Below are positions 1 to 11,600 of a stretch of 64,000 nucleotides of DNA, one piece after another. Both the position numbers and the translations under genes were made by a program. Source of the stretch: Echinostoma caproni (taxonomy: Eukaryota > Platyhelminthes > Trematoda > Plagiorchiida > Echinostomatidae); NCBI GenBank assembly GCA_900618425.1, contig UZAN01040270.1, positions 5,370 to 69,369 on the forward strand, read 5' to 3'. How positions within the stretch are numbered: position 1 is the first letter of the stretch; every line of letters starts with the position of its first letter. The notes under the pieces were generated by a model. That model searched no databases. It was not told the origin of the DNA and saw only the letters and a program-made list of their open reading frames with translations.

Positions 1-225
1 GGCAAGGAATAGGCAGTGGTCGGAACAAAGAGCCAACAGCTGTTCCCCGTTTTCGGAGCGACAGGAGTCTAGTCCAAAAGGACCACCAAGATGCGCCTCG
101 TTGGGAGCCAGTTGACCTACTCGAGCATTCATATCGCCTGCTAAAATCACGATATCAGCCCGGGTCGCTTTACGCAAGAGGTCGTGCAGATTGTGATAAA
201 ATTCATCTTCGGAGTATGCACTCTT
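1..225 (-). mobile_element. RTE-like LINE, endonuclease-domain fragment (runs off left edge)
   Basis: The minus strand reads, without a stop, DEFYHNLHDLLRKATRAD, IVILAGDMNARVGQ, then GPFGLDSCRSENGEQLLA. The AGDMNARVG motif followed by G..GL...NG is the signature of the apurinic-type endonuclease of non-LTR retrotransposons (the D and N of the active site are present). Reading starts around 225 with no recognisable upstream sequence, so the copy is truncated on its 5' side; the 3' side continues beyond the window. Confidence 0.85.
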
Positions 226-844
226 TGGAACTCTGTTCGATCTCGAATTCTTTTTGCTTCAGCAATCGAGTCCACTCAGGTTGTAGCCTGATGAAACACT
301 GAAGAACCGAACTCTCTGAAGCCTAAGGTTATGTTTTTCTATTTCCATCCGAAGCCAATATATATTGATCCTTTGTGACTAGATGTGCTTTAGCTTCACA
401 ACTGATCCATATTAAAATAGCTAATACAATTAAGATATGTCATTATTCCGAGAAATAACCTTTGTGTTTGTATAATGTTTGCGCTGAGGGATGAATTTTT
501 TCAAAGTCCAATGCATTGACTTTGCTCTTTGAGTGACAAAAGTAACGGTAGTCAGTGAACGACATAGAAGTAGATGCTATGGTGTGGCTTCAGCCCTCCC
601 TACTTAGTGCAGCGAAACTTAGGTATGCTTTTTTTTAGGATTTCGTCAGCTTTTTGAGGGTATCTGCGACCGTGCCGGCAAAGGTTGCCAACAGTGTGCT
701 TTACCTGAATTTTCCATAATACTACAAAGGCTTGGGACCGGAAATGAATAAATGGTCTAGCAATTTTTAAATATGAAAAATCATTCTCAGGCAACGACAT
801 GGCTTTTTAACAGTTAAAAATTAAAGCAATTATTTCCCGAAATA
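226..844. other. Intergenic stretch, no gene recognised
   Basis: AT-rich sequence with many stops in all frames. A short ORF on the minus strand at 600-800 has no splice borders or recognisable motif. I see nothing supportable here. Confidence 0.6.
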
Positions 845-930
845 AACTTGTATAAAGAACACAACACTGCAAACGAGCACGATTTAATTCCGAAATCATT
901 TCGCTGCATCTCAACTGGTGCTTACTGTAG
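845..930 (+). repeat. Left arm of inverted repeat around Penelope-like fossil
   Basis: An 86-base arm whose reverse complement lies at 1651-1736 with about 10 mismatches by hand count (roughly 88% identity, no gaps). The pair encloses the GIY-YIG fossil at 1004-1530. Part of the arm (fcgctgcatctcaac-type core near 902-925) recurs in the foldback at about 60,557-60,590. Confidence 0.85.
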
Positions 931-1003
931 AATACAAATCAGTTTATATATCACAGGTGTTGATAATCTAACATGGTATCAATTCACTCTTCCGCTTACA
1001 TGG

Positions 1004-1530
1004 TTACCAGGGCAATGCCAGACTGATGTAGACCTCCTTCTGCTGAAACAGTGGGGACTTTCGGCGCTTGATTGCTATGGCCTCCGAAAATCTCAGCAGC
1101 CGTCCAGTCGAGGTTGTGTAAACAATCCGAATAGAAGTCCAGCGATCGGCTTGATGGCCAGTCTGCAGTAGATGGAGAGCAATTGATGATGCAGGTGTTC
1201 TTTGCGGCTGGCTTAGTGGGCTGGTTGTTTGTGTAGTCCTCAATCTGATCCGTTCGCGTTCGACCCATGCTCGTATATGTTCTGCCACTCGGGTGCACCT
1301 GTTCTGCCCATGTAGGTGGCTCCGCACTCACATTGAAATTCATAGATAACGTGTCATTTGGCTGACAGAGGGAGTGATGATTTCACCAAGGGCTTCGGAA
1401 TCTGGGTTGTGGTGAAGCGAACGACCGGATTTGCAGCAAAATATGTGCGGGCTACCGATGCAATCAGCCGTCTTCGTACAAATTGACCCACATCGTCACC
1501 TCTGAACGGTAGTTGAATGAGAACGTCNGA
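1004..1530 (-). mobile_element. Penelope-like element fossil: RT tail and GIY-YIG endonuclease
   Basis: Reading from 1530 down, the minus strand gives DVLIQLPFRGDDVGQFVRRR and a Pro/Lys-rich connector typical of the end of a Penelope reverse transcriptase. After an in-frame stop comes VIYEFQCECGATYMGRT, the zinc-ligand and Y-x-G start of the GIY-YIG nuclease. A frameshift follows, and then RVAEHIRAW, SIALHLLQTGHQ, GRLLRFSEAIAIKRR and SLALPW, the usual domain end. The domain order and motifs are those of Penelope-like retroelements. The stop and frameshift make it a dead copy; an N at 1528 obscures the upstream side. Confidence 0.85.
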
Positions 1531-1650
1531 GAACGTCGCATTTTGGTGCTGTCAGTCCCGAGGTCTTGGGTTCGGTGTGTACACTGTACCTTTGTATAAA
1601 CCTTGCTGGGTAACCATTGAGCTTTAGAGTGATCCGAATTAGCTCACTTT

Positions 1651-1736
1651 CTGCAGTAAGCACCATTTGAGAAGCAGCGAAATGATTCCGGAATTAAATC
1701 GTACTCGTTTGTAATTTTGTGTTCTTTGTTCAAGTT
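1651..1736 (-). repeat. Right arm of inverted repeat around Penelope-like fossil
   Basis: Reverse-complement partner of 845-930. The two arms are equal in length and lie 115 bases beyond the coding remnant on one side and about 75 bases beyond it on the other, as expected of an element bounded by inverted terminal repeats. Confidence 0.85.
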
Positions 1737-2204
1737 AAAAATTAGTTTAACGCTCCGAATGTTTTACCAGACGAAGGATTCAGATGTAAATAGCCAAGAA
1801 GATTCATTCACTTTGGCCTAGGCGTCCTGGTAGTACTTTGCTCACGAGGAAATTCATTGCTATAAAAGTTATTTCATCTTGATTTGCTGGCATATATATA
1901 TGTATATATCACGAGCACTGGTATCCTGATGTGAATGATATGTTTGTTGGGATTTGTTCGTTAGATACTCATTTTCTGCCCCGTTTGAAACAGATAAACT
2001 TTAGATAAATACAGTGTTCTTTCCCAACGCTAAAAAATTTTGAAGACCGTCGTTTGAAGTGCAAACGTTTTGCATACGTGGAGTGTTTTACATTTAGTTT
2101 ATCAAAACCTAGTATTACGATTACCAGTTAACTCTTACTAAATAGATTAATACTTTTTCCGTCAGTTCCTTTGTCCGTTTGATCATCTAAAGGAGTAAAC
2201 TTAC
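1737..2204. other. Flank of last recognised exon, no feature
   Basis: AT-rich, with a short TA-dinucleotide stretch near 1892-1910. It may contain the terminal exon or 3' UTR of the CCDC180-like gene, but no border or stop could be assigned. Confidence 0.5.
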
Positions 2205-2623
2205 TTCTGCTGCCGACGTTCTTGATTCCAACACGCTGATGTGTGCTCGAGTGGTTTTCGCTGTGACAACGCAGTAACTCGATTGATTACTTTGAACCTT
2301 GGCGTTTCCATCAAACGAAACTGGAGAGCGCATTTCTCCTGTTCGAATTTGCATCCGTCCTCCACGGGTCCGATTTTTAGGCTCTTTACCTGGTCTGTCA
2401 GAGCGAAACATCGATAAATTCTGAAGCGAGGGAAGAGCTGGGGATGTTGAATTCGAAGGACTATCCCAAGGTGCGGATTCCACAGCATAGAATGTCTTTT
2501 TGCCTCGAGACATAAGTTCCAAAGGCTTTTCTACCGCATCCGTTTCCCAGTTGGGTTTTGGTGACTTATCTACGCCGTCCAAGGCTAACGAGTCTGACTC
2601 AACGTACACAGCCTGCATGTCCG
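2205..2623 (-). CDS. CCDC180: Exon E24 (last recognised), polar C-terminal tail
   Basis: 419 bases, phase 1 to 0, acceptor gtgcttcatttcag and donor GTAAGT. Encodes 140 residues of polar, Ser/Pro/Lys-rich sequence (SAPWDSPSNSTSPALPS; GKEPKNRTRGGRMQIRTG), probably disordered. A frame read past the donor stops after five more residues, so if this intron is retained the protein would end there; otherwise the terminal exon lies further left or outside the window. Confidence 0.85.
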
Positions 2624-5600
2624 CTGAAATGAAGCACACATTTAGAAATAGTTGCATTCATATTTAGAAATAATAATTCTGAACACCAATCTATTTACTT
2701 TCTTTTGCTGAATACGATTGTAAAATATGCGTTCATTTACTCTTTGAAGCGGTAGGCGATCAGACACTTTCTTCAGACATGTAGAAGGAGCTGGTGGCGG
2801 CGATGGTGGTGTGATTTAACTATATCGTCTCCATTTCGATTATGAAGCTTGAATTAGCCCATTCGATTGTTCAGAAGCACCAGGCACTCTTGATGGTCTC
2901 CAGTTTGATATAATGATTTCAATAATAGCTCAGCCATCACAGCCTAGAGAAATTGTTTCGCAAATTCCCACTTGTTGTTAATTCCAACTGACAGTTACTT
3001 AGACTCAGTGTTTATCAAGAAAATCTGGTTCGTTTCATCAAATGGACGGTGGACGGTGCGAGAATTGTGGGTGAAAATGAAGTTCCAAGAAACGCTAATA
3101 CGCATCGCGTAGTGCGACTGGTAAGTAATCGTGACTCATAGAAAATCGGTATCCATGTATTGAGATTCTTCTGATCCTCCACTTCAGTGAAAATGTTCCC
3201 TATCATGCAATAAGTTGTAATTCGGAATAAAAAAGCATGATTTAATAAAAATCATCGTTGATTGAAATTTACTGGCCACACTCGATTGCGCTGGTCGTCT
3301 ACGGGCGCGGTGTTCCACGGGCATTCATGTATGAAAGCAAGCTGACGGTTGATTCCAGATTAAGTATGTCTCCCTAAAGGAGGATATGGTGCAACATACT
3401 ATGAATGGATGTTGATCAGAACACTAGAAAAAATCTTATTTAAGTTGAACCATGAAAATAGTAGAATACAAGAGAATAAAGCATTAACTGAAGCAGTCAT
3501 GTTCAATATCGCTGTTTGCCATGTCCCGATTTTTTCAGATAGTTACAAAAGTAACCTATCAGAAGAAGGTAATAAAATAAATGTAACAAGTTGTTGTTGA
3601 TGCTATTTTTGTTCCTAATGATGACCATTTTTGGAGTTCATTGAGTGTTCTTAATTTTCGAGAACCCGAGATAAGTTATTGTGTAATGACGATAAAAACA
3701 ACGGTAGTAGATGAATACCATTCTGAATAGAGCTAATAATTGACAAGTTTATGACAGCCACACGGATAACCAAACTGGTTAACTCATCGGACTGATAATC
3801 TCCCGCAGCCTGGTTCGAAGCTCTGCGGGTTCGGAAACGACTGTGGAATGCCTCAGACGCTTTCCAGTTGTGAATGAAAAGTTTCCATTGCAATACTGAT
3901 CCGTGACTTATAGCATATTTTGCGTCCCAGGGGATAGATTCATATTTGGACTTACATTCGATTATCATTCTGTAGGTTAAACTTATGTTCTCAATCTATT
4001 TCAACGAATGGAAACCGAGAAGGGAAAGGTATTTCAAATTGGCTTTTAAATAATGATTTTTTTTACTAATGACTGGACAAAACTTCCCGGAACTAGACGA
4101 CCGGTTTCACAGTCCTTGCCGCTCGTCAGGTATGCGTAACCGGTAATCTTCTGTCTATTTACTCTTCTACTTTAGCTTCTGATATGAATTATGCAACTCA
4201 AATCTTACATCATATCATTAATCGGTGTTGGTTCCTTTCAATTAACGGTAAATAAAATTTCCATAAGTGACTGTGAGTGGAACAAACGAAGATGAAGTAG
4301 CATATATGTACTAAATGACGGTAGCAATAATTCAGCACTTACGTATTTCTTCTATGTCATATTCACTGGTCAACCGATCAAAACGAATGAAGAGGCCGTC
4401 TGTGAGACCACCGAGTTGGCTAAAACCCCGCCGACCGTATTTAGTGACAACAGCATGGCGCAGTCGGTGAAGTTCCTTAGCGAGTTGTAGATATTCTTCA
4501 TGACGTTTCTCCTCATCTATGCTCAGTTGTTCCAAGAGTTTTTTATTGGATGGTGCTCCGAGATATGGATGAAGTAGTTCAATATGTTTTTGCTTAGAAG
4601 ATAAAATACACAGATAAGCGTGATGTTTCACGTAATTTACGGACACAGAACACACAGGATAAGCGACGTTGCAATCTTGGAAGTCGATTACCCCTTCGGA
4701 TGGTACACAACTTAAGAATGCGAAATGTCACGAGCATAAAAGTTTTAACACCAGTTAAGGTACTATTGAATAGTAAAAATAACGTTTATCGCCTTCACAC
4801 TGGCATACCTGTCCACCAGACTCTTGTCGATTGAATGGAATGAATGATAAAAACCAACTGATTTTGATGCTGTGAATGAAGTAATTGAGGAAGTTCACCT
4901 TGGTCTTTGTTAACTCAAATCTCATTCGTCGTTTGCATTGTGCAAAAATATGTCATAGGATTATTCCAAAGAGAAATTTTTCGTGTATGTGGCAAATTCA
5001 GCGTGAACTGAAAAGCTAGGAAGTACTGGACAACTGCTTCGACATGATTGGGTCCCATAAGTAGTGCGAATCCATCGATCCAACTAGGGATCGAACCCGG
5101 GACGCAAGCTTGCTGCGCACTACGCCACCGGGCAGCTGATCAGACCGTTTTTCATTTTTATTTACACGATATAGCACAACCCATCTTTGCGAGCTTGTTG
5201 CGGGTCACAACACCTGATCATCTCAGCACCAGCCTACAGGGTTATGACTCAGGTGGAAACATTCACAACTTCACTGCTTATTTCATTTTCCTGCAACAAG
5301 ATCGCANGATGGGTTGTGCTTTATGGTGTGTATGAAAAATGAAAAAGGGTCTGATCAGCTGCCCGGTGGCGTAGTGGAGAGCATGCTTGCGTTCCGCTCA
5401 TGAGGTCCATGAGGTCGATGGATTCACACTGCTGATGAGGCTCACTCATGTGGAAACAGCTGCTCAGTGCTTCTTAGCTTTTCAATGCATGCTCCATATG
5501 CCATATGTACGACAAATGGCCTTGTTTTCTGGATTCTGTACTTCCCCTAACGCGATAAACTGTCAATCTAATAACTAAAACAACAAGTCCCTTGAATATA

Positions 5601-8600
5601 TGTACTAAATTCATGTAACTTTCGATTTCCCGCAGTGTCATAAACATACCTGAAATTCTAAAATGATCTTTCGGTATCGAGGAGCGAAAAGAAAAATTAA
5701 TGGAACTGAACTAAAGAAAATTTGCACCCATTTAATTCACTTAGTATTATTCAGATGCTGGGAAGGAAATCTCGGTATTGAATGGGTAATCTAACTCTCA
5801 TGCATGAAAACAAGTGGGACAATCAAAATACATCGGTGCACATAAGTGAATCACAAATAATTATTCACAAAATACACGAATTATTAGAAAAATTGTGATT
5901 GTCTTGTTTAAGACAAATGGTATTTAAAAGCTGCGATGAAACTTACACGTAATGCATTTAGCTTATGGAACCGTTCCCACATTTGTTGTGTATATGCGCG
6001 TAGGGAAATTAGGATATCCAGCTTGATTTCGTCTACTAGCTGGCCTGTCATAAGTGCAGGCAAGCGGGTACATGAATCTTCCAACTGTATTAGAAATTGC
6101 TGAACATCTAAAAAGTGAAAACGAAACGGGTCCACTCACATTTTAAGTAAAACTATTTCGTTTAATATGAAGCAGCCCACAAAAGACCCATCCGCGGACG
6201 CGGATAAAAGACAGGAATGAAGTAGTTAATGGTGGGGTTAAGGCACATGACCTCTTGAGCGTTATGGCTGTGATTAACACCGTTTTCGCATACTCAGAAT
6301 GTCACAAGACAGTGAAAACGCAACAAAGAAAGTTTGTTTAAGTTAAAAATGATATTCTATAAATTTATGATAAGTGTATCCTCCTCTTACTTTTATATTT
6401 AGGAGTTATTTACAATTTAAAATTAATAGATTTCCCTTTGGAACGAAAGATCGCACACCAGGCATGAATCAAGTTACATCACCACTTAACGCCCGTAAAG
6501 AGAAGGTGGTCACTCGGTTAATTTTCCCTTAGGTTTTTCTTGAAGACAGTTGGCACCAATTACTATTCTCGGTTTCCTGCCGATGGAAGTTGTTGTGTGG
6601 CATAGCCACTTGATTGAGTTGATCACAGCTTTTCACTCCATTTACCAGGTTAGAGAACAACAATCTAAACGTGTTAAATATCGTATCCTGGCCGCAGCGG
6701 GAGCAGTGCATGATAAAAGTCATAAATAACCCCCCCCCCCCGATTGTGCGTACAAAACAATCTGTGAATTTAGTTTATCTCTCGTGAACCAGTAGTCACC
6801 TTGTTTCACTGGCTTACCTCAATCTCCAACGGACCAGATACCAACTCATTTCACAAGAAATACTAACATTTTTTCAAACATCTTTCGTCTTGGACGTGCC
6901 CCCTTTTTATACCCAAGTTATATAAAATGTGACGTATTTGGCAGAGAAGACGAATTATTGAAATAAGTCTTTTTTTGTCGTACTGTGTTCTACTCAAAAT
7001 GTGTGTTAGTAGTCTACCGGGTCGGTCCAAAAATCGTGCAACACGGATACAGTGGGCACACAAAGCGAAGGATCACTTGAAATACCTTTTGAACTCTGTC
7101 AACTTCCCCAATTCGTATCATATTAATTTTCGGGTTGTCCGTAGAGCTTTATTTGATCCCGAACTATTTCAACAATTGGGAAGTAACGTCAGAAGTGTTA
7201 TACAGAGACATGGCATAGAAGAATCAAAGGCCACGTATCCTGATGGATTTTTGATACGCTCCATTATCTACTGACAACTACAGGAGTAGTGAGAAGAGAA
7301 TTGCAGAGTCGAAAAAGGCATTATCAACTGCTGTACCACTGTAAACATCCGCGTTTGCCATAGTCGGGACTCGATAAATACTGTAATGCTGGGAAACAAA
7401 GACTATTTATGCCCGTTGTATTATATACACTGGATTTTATGATGTCTCAGGATGAATGAGAAAATAAATGTGCCCAGAGAAAGATTGTCAGAGTGCTAGT
7501 CATTCGGCAAACGTGATGCACTTGTCTCACGGGGGATACGGTTTATTCATATTTAAGACACGGCCTCTTAATACACAACATTAAAAATAATATCGTTGTT
7601 TTCTATACCTCAGGTATTTTCATACGATCACAAAGGATTGGCAAATATACTGCTTATGGCTCAGTAATGCTGTAATATCGATCTGTTCGAAAGTAATATC
7701 ACGGATGCTTGGCTTATGGTTGGACTGTAAGCAGTTCTACAGTAGTGTTCATAACACAAAAAATCATTTTCTTCAGATCAAAACCTACTTAGCAGTATGT
7801 GAATCACTGGAAAAAAGTATTATAAAATATTCGATAAAGACGCTCAAGTCATGGTTGTTGCGGTTAGTAGCATCTAACCTATCTACAAAACATCGAATAA
7901 TATTACTGATTCTTCAGTGGACTGGCTCTGAAAGAGCTGTCTATCCAAAATCACCCGGTGTTGCAAACAAGGTTATTGTGGTGAATATATACTCTCTATA
8001 TATATACCCTTATGATAACTAGTTTACTGACCAATTCCGAATTCCAAGATTTAAATAGGTTTATTTCCATCAGCTGCCAATGAGCTGTAGGTTGATTGGT
8101 CTTACCACGGACTTCATTGTCTCGATATGCTTCGGCATCTGCATAATACTTCCTCAGCTGACTGACCAATAGGCTGGCTGCATCATCCAACGACTGCGGG
8201 ATAAACTGTGGACGTGTCGGACGACGAAGCCCTTTCTGACGGTAGTAAGACTGTAAGCAAACAGGGATGAGTGAAAAAAATAACGAGTTATCCGAGTTAG
8301 AATCTGAAGCAGCTGAAATACGGACAGCTTGTTTGAATTTGCATGATTTTCATTGTCACATAAAATCATGGAAAACAACAATACAGCTGTTATCTTATAT
8401 AGACAACAAACTATACTCCTGTTTCTGGATACCAGAGTGGAATTGGACTCCAGTGATTGCTCTACATAGAGGAATTGTTCTCTCAAATAAGGAGTACAGG
8501 AGAAGTTCGTCCAGTTTTCAAAAGCACTCCATCGCTAGATCTCGGGGAAGGTTAGGGTTGCACTCTCTTCGTTTCTTCTTGTCAAATTCGTCGTGTATGA

Positions 8601-11600
8601 TGTACTGCAAAATACGTTACTCAACCTAGCGAACTCTAGGGATTAAGTTTTTTCTTAGAGATAGAGTCGTGGACTCAGCGTGTCCTGATAATAATGCTTT
8701 AGTCGATGACAACGCACCTGAAATTCGAAACAAGCTGAATCACTTGGCACCTGAAGCTGCTCAGAGCCTTTCAGCCCTAAAGGTGCATGTAGCTGCTGCG
8801 AGATTGGCAGGAACCTGTTCCTACACTTTAGTTGGATAACTACAGCCCGGAAGTAGATGAAAGCTTTGTCTATCTCGGGAGTTTCATAACCGCTAGCGGA
8901 CCTGTGAGAGTGGGAATCTTCAGAAGCCGTATCCAAAGCGAGGTTGCTATTTGCTAAACTGCCATATATATCTGGCGCTGGCGTGAAATCGCCCTTTCAC
9001 CGAAGTGGTGTGTGAATTGCGCAACCGTACATGCCGTGTTCCTCTACAACTGCGAAACTTGCCCCCTTCGGGTAGATCTTTTCTATCTGTCATCGGCAAC
9101 CACCCCAGCGTATGATAGAAGAAAAGCGTAAGTAAGGATGAGGTCAGATGACGTGTTTTCAGGTCAAATAGTTTTCAAAATGCCGTTTTATCCCACCGTC
9201 TGAGGTAGCTGAGATGCATCCCAGGAACTCCTGAACAAAGCATATCATACCGTGCACTATTTGCATACATTGGGTCGAACTAGACGAAACAACGCGGTGG
9301 GCAAGCTATAAAGAGAAGTTGGAGGGTTTGGATCTGGTTTCCGGGCTTCCAAAGCTTCAGATTCTCGGCTGCTGGAGACACTGCGGAGTATGGCATTAAA
9401 CAGAAGTAAGTGATGAGTATGCATCATTTCCTGTGTTTTATCCCAAAGATAAAGAAAAAATATTAAAACCAAGTCTATTGAACAAGAGAAAGTTGTTACC
9501 CGTTACCAAAAGCTGATTGATTTTGAGTTTATAATTTGACTTCTGCATTTTACTTTCACCTAATGGTTATTTCGGCTCCATATCTGTGAAGATTGGTGTT
9601 AAACAGACTGGATGTCGTACATCCCATTTCGTTGGATTCTCCAAGAGTCCAATTGGCATTTTCAGTTGCCCTTCTGCAAACACAATCAGTGACAAGAATT
9701 ACAGATCATTAGTGCAGATTTCAACGCGGCTTGAACCAACCACTGATGCACAAGCACATGCGCACAGTCTCCCTCCGATAGAAATCCATCTGGCGCGAGC
9801 TAAATAATTACAAATATGAGTAGTACCTCAGATCAACAGTCATCGAACGACACACTGGTTTCCTTTGAATAGCGTTCAGAATGCATAATACTTTCTTTTG
9901 CAATCAAGTGTTGTGGTAATGCACTTAAGCACACGCACATGATTTCACCCACAGACTGGTCAACGAAATTACCTTCAGGATCACATGAAGCCGTGTCGTT
10001 TCTCCTTCTCGAATACGATTAGCCAACTCGACACAGGTATTTTCCGATTTCAATTTTACTGTCAAAATTGGTTAAACTGGTTGATTGAAGCTTGAAGCAG
10101 GCCTTTAGAACCAAGGCAATAATAGGCTTTTGATGATTGAACTGCGTTCTTGGGCTTAGTAGGCCGCACCGACAAAGGTTTAACAGCGAGAATGTCACTG
10201 ACCGTGAGAAGGTTGCCACAATGGACATAGGGACGTTTGTGTTTATGTGTGCACTAAATCTAGGATATTTTTATCTTTGCTGGCGGATCAATTTCGCTGC
10301 AAACGAAAATGCACAAACACCATGCCAACTGAACTCAGTCGTCGGGTGAGAAAAGCAAGTCACGATACGACAAATCTATCATCCGTTTACCATGATCACG
10401 CGGGCTGGTGAACATGAAGCGTTGGATAGTTTGTTTTGGCCTATATGCTGAAAAAGGTGGTGCGTAAAATCCGACTGAGCCTCCGAATGTCTAGAATTCA
10501 ACCATTGGTTCAATTTCAAACGCAAATTTTCAGGTAGTGCAAGATACAATTAACCAACAAGCTTAACACTGGCTCGGAAATTCAAAGCTGGAAATGGCAA
10601 AATTTGCACTGAGCAGTATAACTAAATTTAAATCAAATTACCTACGTCATTCTAAGAGGCCTTTCTCTCTAATCTATTCTATTAGTGAGACAGATGATGA
10701 TTCTATGATACTTATCTAGCTATTTTAACTAGTTGACAACATGTAACAACTATAGTCGTATTACTTGAAGTGAAAATGAGATTTATACGGTAAAATGATA
10801 AACATTTTCGAAGCTTTCAAGGCCAATACATGATAGCTGCCTATATGTTATCTGAGAAACAGATCAAGTATTTGTCTTGCTTTCCACAAATCATCGAAGC
10901 CTCTTCATAGGCGTGACAATTGAAAAAAACAACTGTCTCTTTTTCTATGTCAAATACACGTCTGGTGTTGACTTAGTGGATTCGATGGGGGAGAAAAGTT
11001 AGTTCGCGATGCTCATTTCGATTGTGTAATATAGTAGCATGAGCAAACGAGCCAGATGTTTAACCCTAAATAGAGGGTCTTGTTACAGTCAGTCAATGAG
11101 GATGAATACAAGGAAAAAGCAGTTTACTATGATANNNNNNNNNNNNNNNNNNNNNNNNNNNNNNNNNNNNNNNNNNNNNNNNNNNNNNNNNNNNNNNNNN
11201 NNNNNNNNNNNNNNNNNNNNNNNNNNNNNNNNNNNNNNNNNNNNNNNNNNNNNNNNNNNNNNNNNNNNNNNNNNNNNNNNNNNNNNNNNNNNNNNNNNNN
11301 NNNNNNNNNNNNNNNNNNNNNNNNNNNNNNNNNNNNNNNNNNNNNNNNNNNNNNNNNNNNNNNNNNNNNNNNNNNNNNNNNNNNNNNNNNNNNNNNNNNN
11401 NNNNNNNNNNNNNNNNNNNNNNNNNNNNNNNNNNNNNNNNNNNNNNNNNNNNNNNNNNNNNNNNNNNNNNNNNNNNNNNNNNNNNNNNNNNNNNNNNNNN
11501 NNNNNNNNNNNNNNNNNNNNNNNNNNNNNNNNNNNNNNNNNNNNNNNNNNNNNNNNNNNNNNNNNNNNNNNNNNNAGGATGAATACAAGGAAAAAGCAGT

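Larger units (their letters stand above)
2624..4342. other. Intron between E23 and E24
   Basis: Non-coding apart from a tRNA-like SINE (about 3765-3850) and a short dispersed repeat (about 4068-4130) also found at 25,385-25,442. E23 and E24 join in phase without any exon from this interval. Confidence 0.7.

Noticed and set aside
996..1343. A 115-codon minus-strand frame overlapping the GIY-YIG region
   Set aside because: It is an out-of-frame shadow of the Penelope-like fossil; the true reading switches frame near 1,310.
3015..3206. Minus-strand ORF between E23 and E24
   Set aside because: E23 and E24 already join in phase, and no proper acceptor and donor surround this ORF.
3765..3850. tRNA gene candidates at this and other B-box sites (5088-5128, 30,470-30,530, 50,985-51,050)
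   Set aside because: A and B boxes are present, but acceptor, anticodon and T stems do not pair into a cloverleaf; SINE heads explain them better.
10391..10447. 57-base exon candidate with acceptor cctttttcag and donor GTAAAC (minus)
   Set aside because: Good borders, but phase 0 to 0 does not repair the E19-E20 junction, since E20 read in phase 0 begins with a stop; its residues do not look like the helical neighbours.
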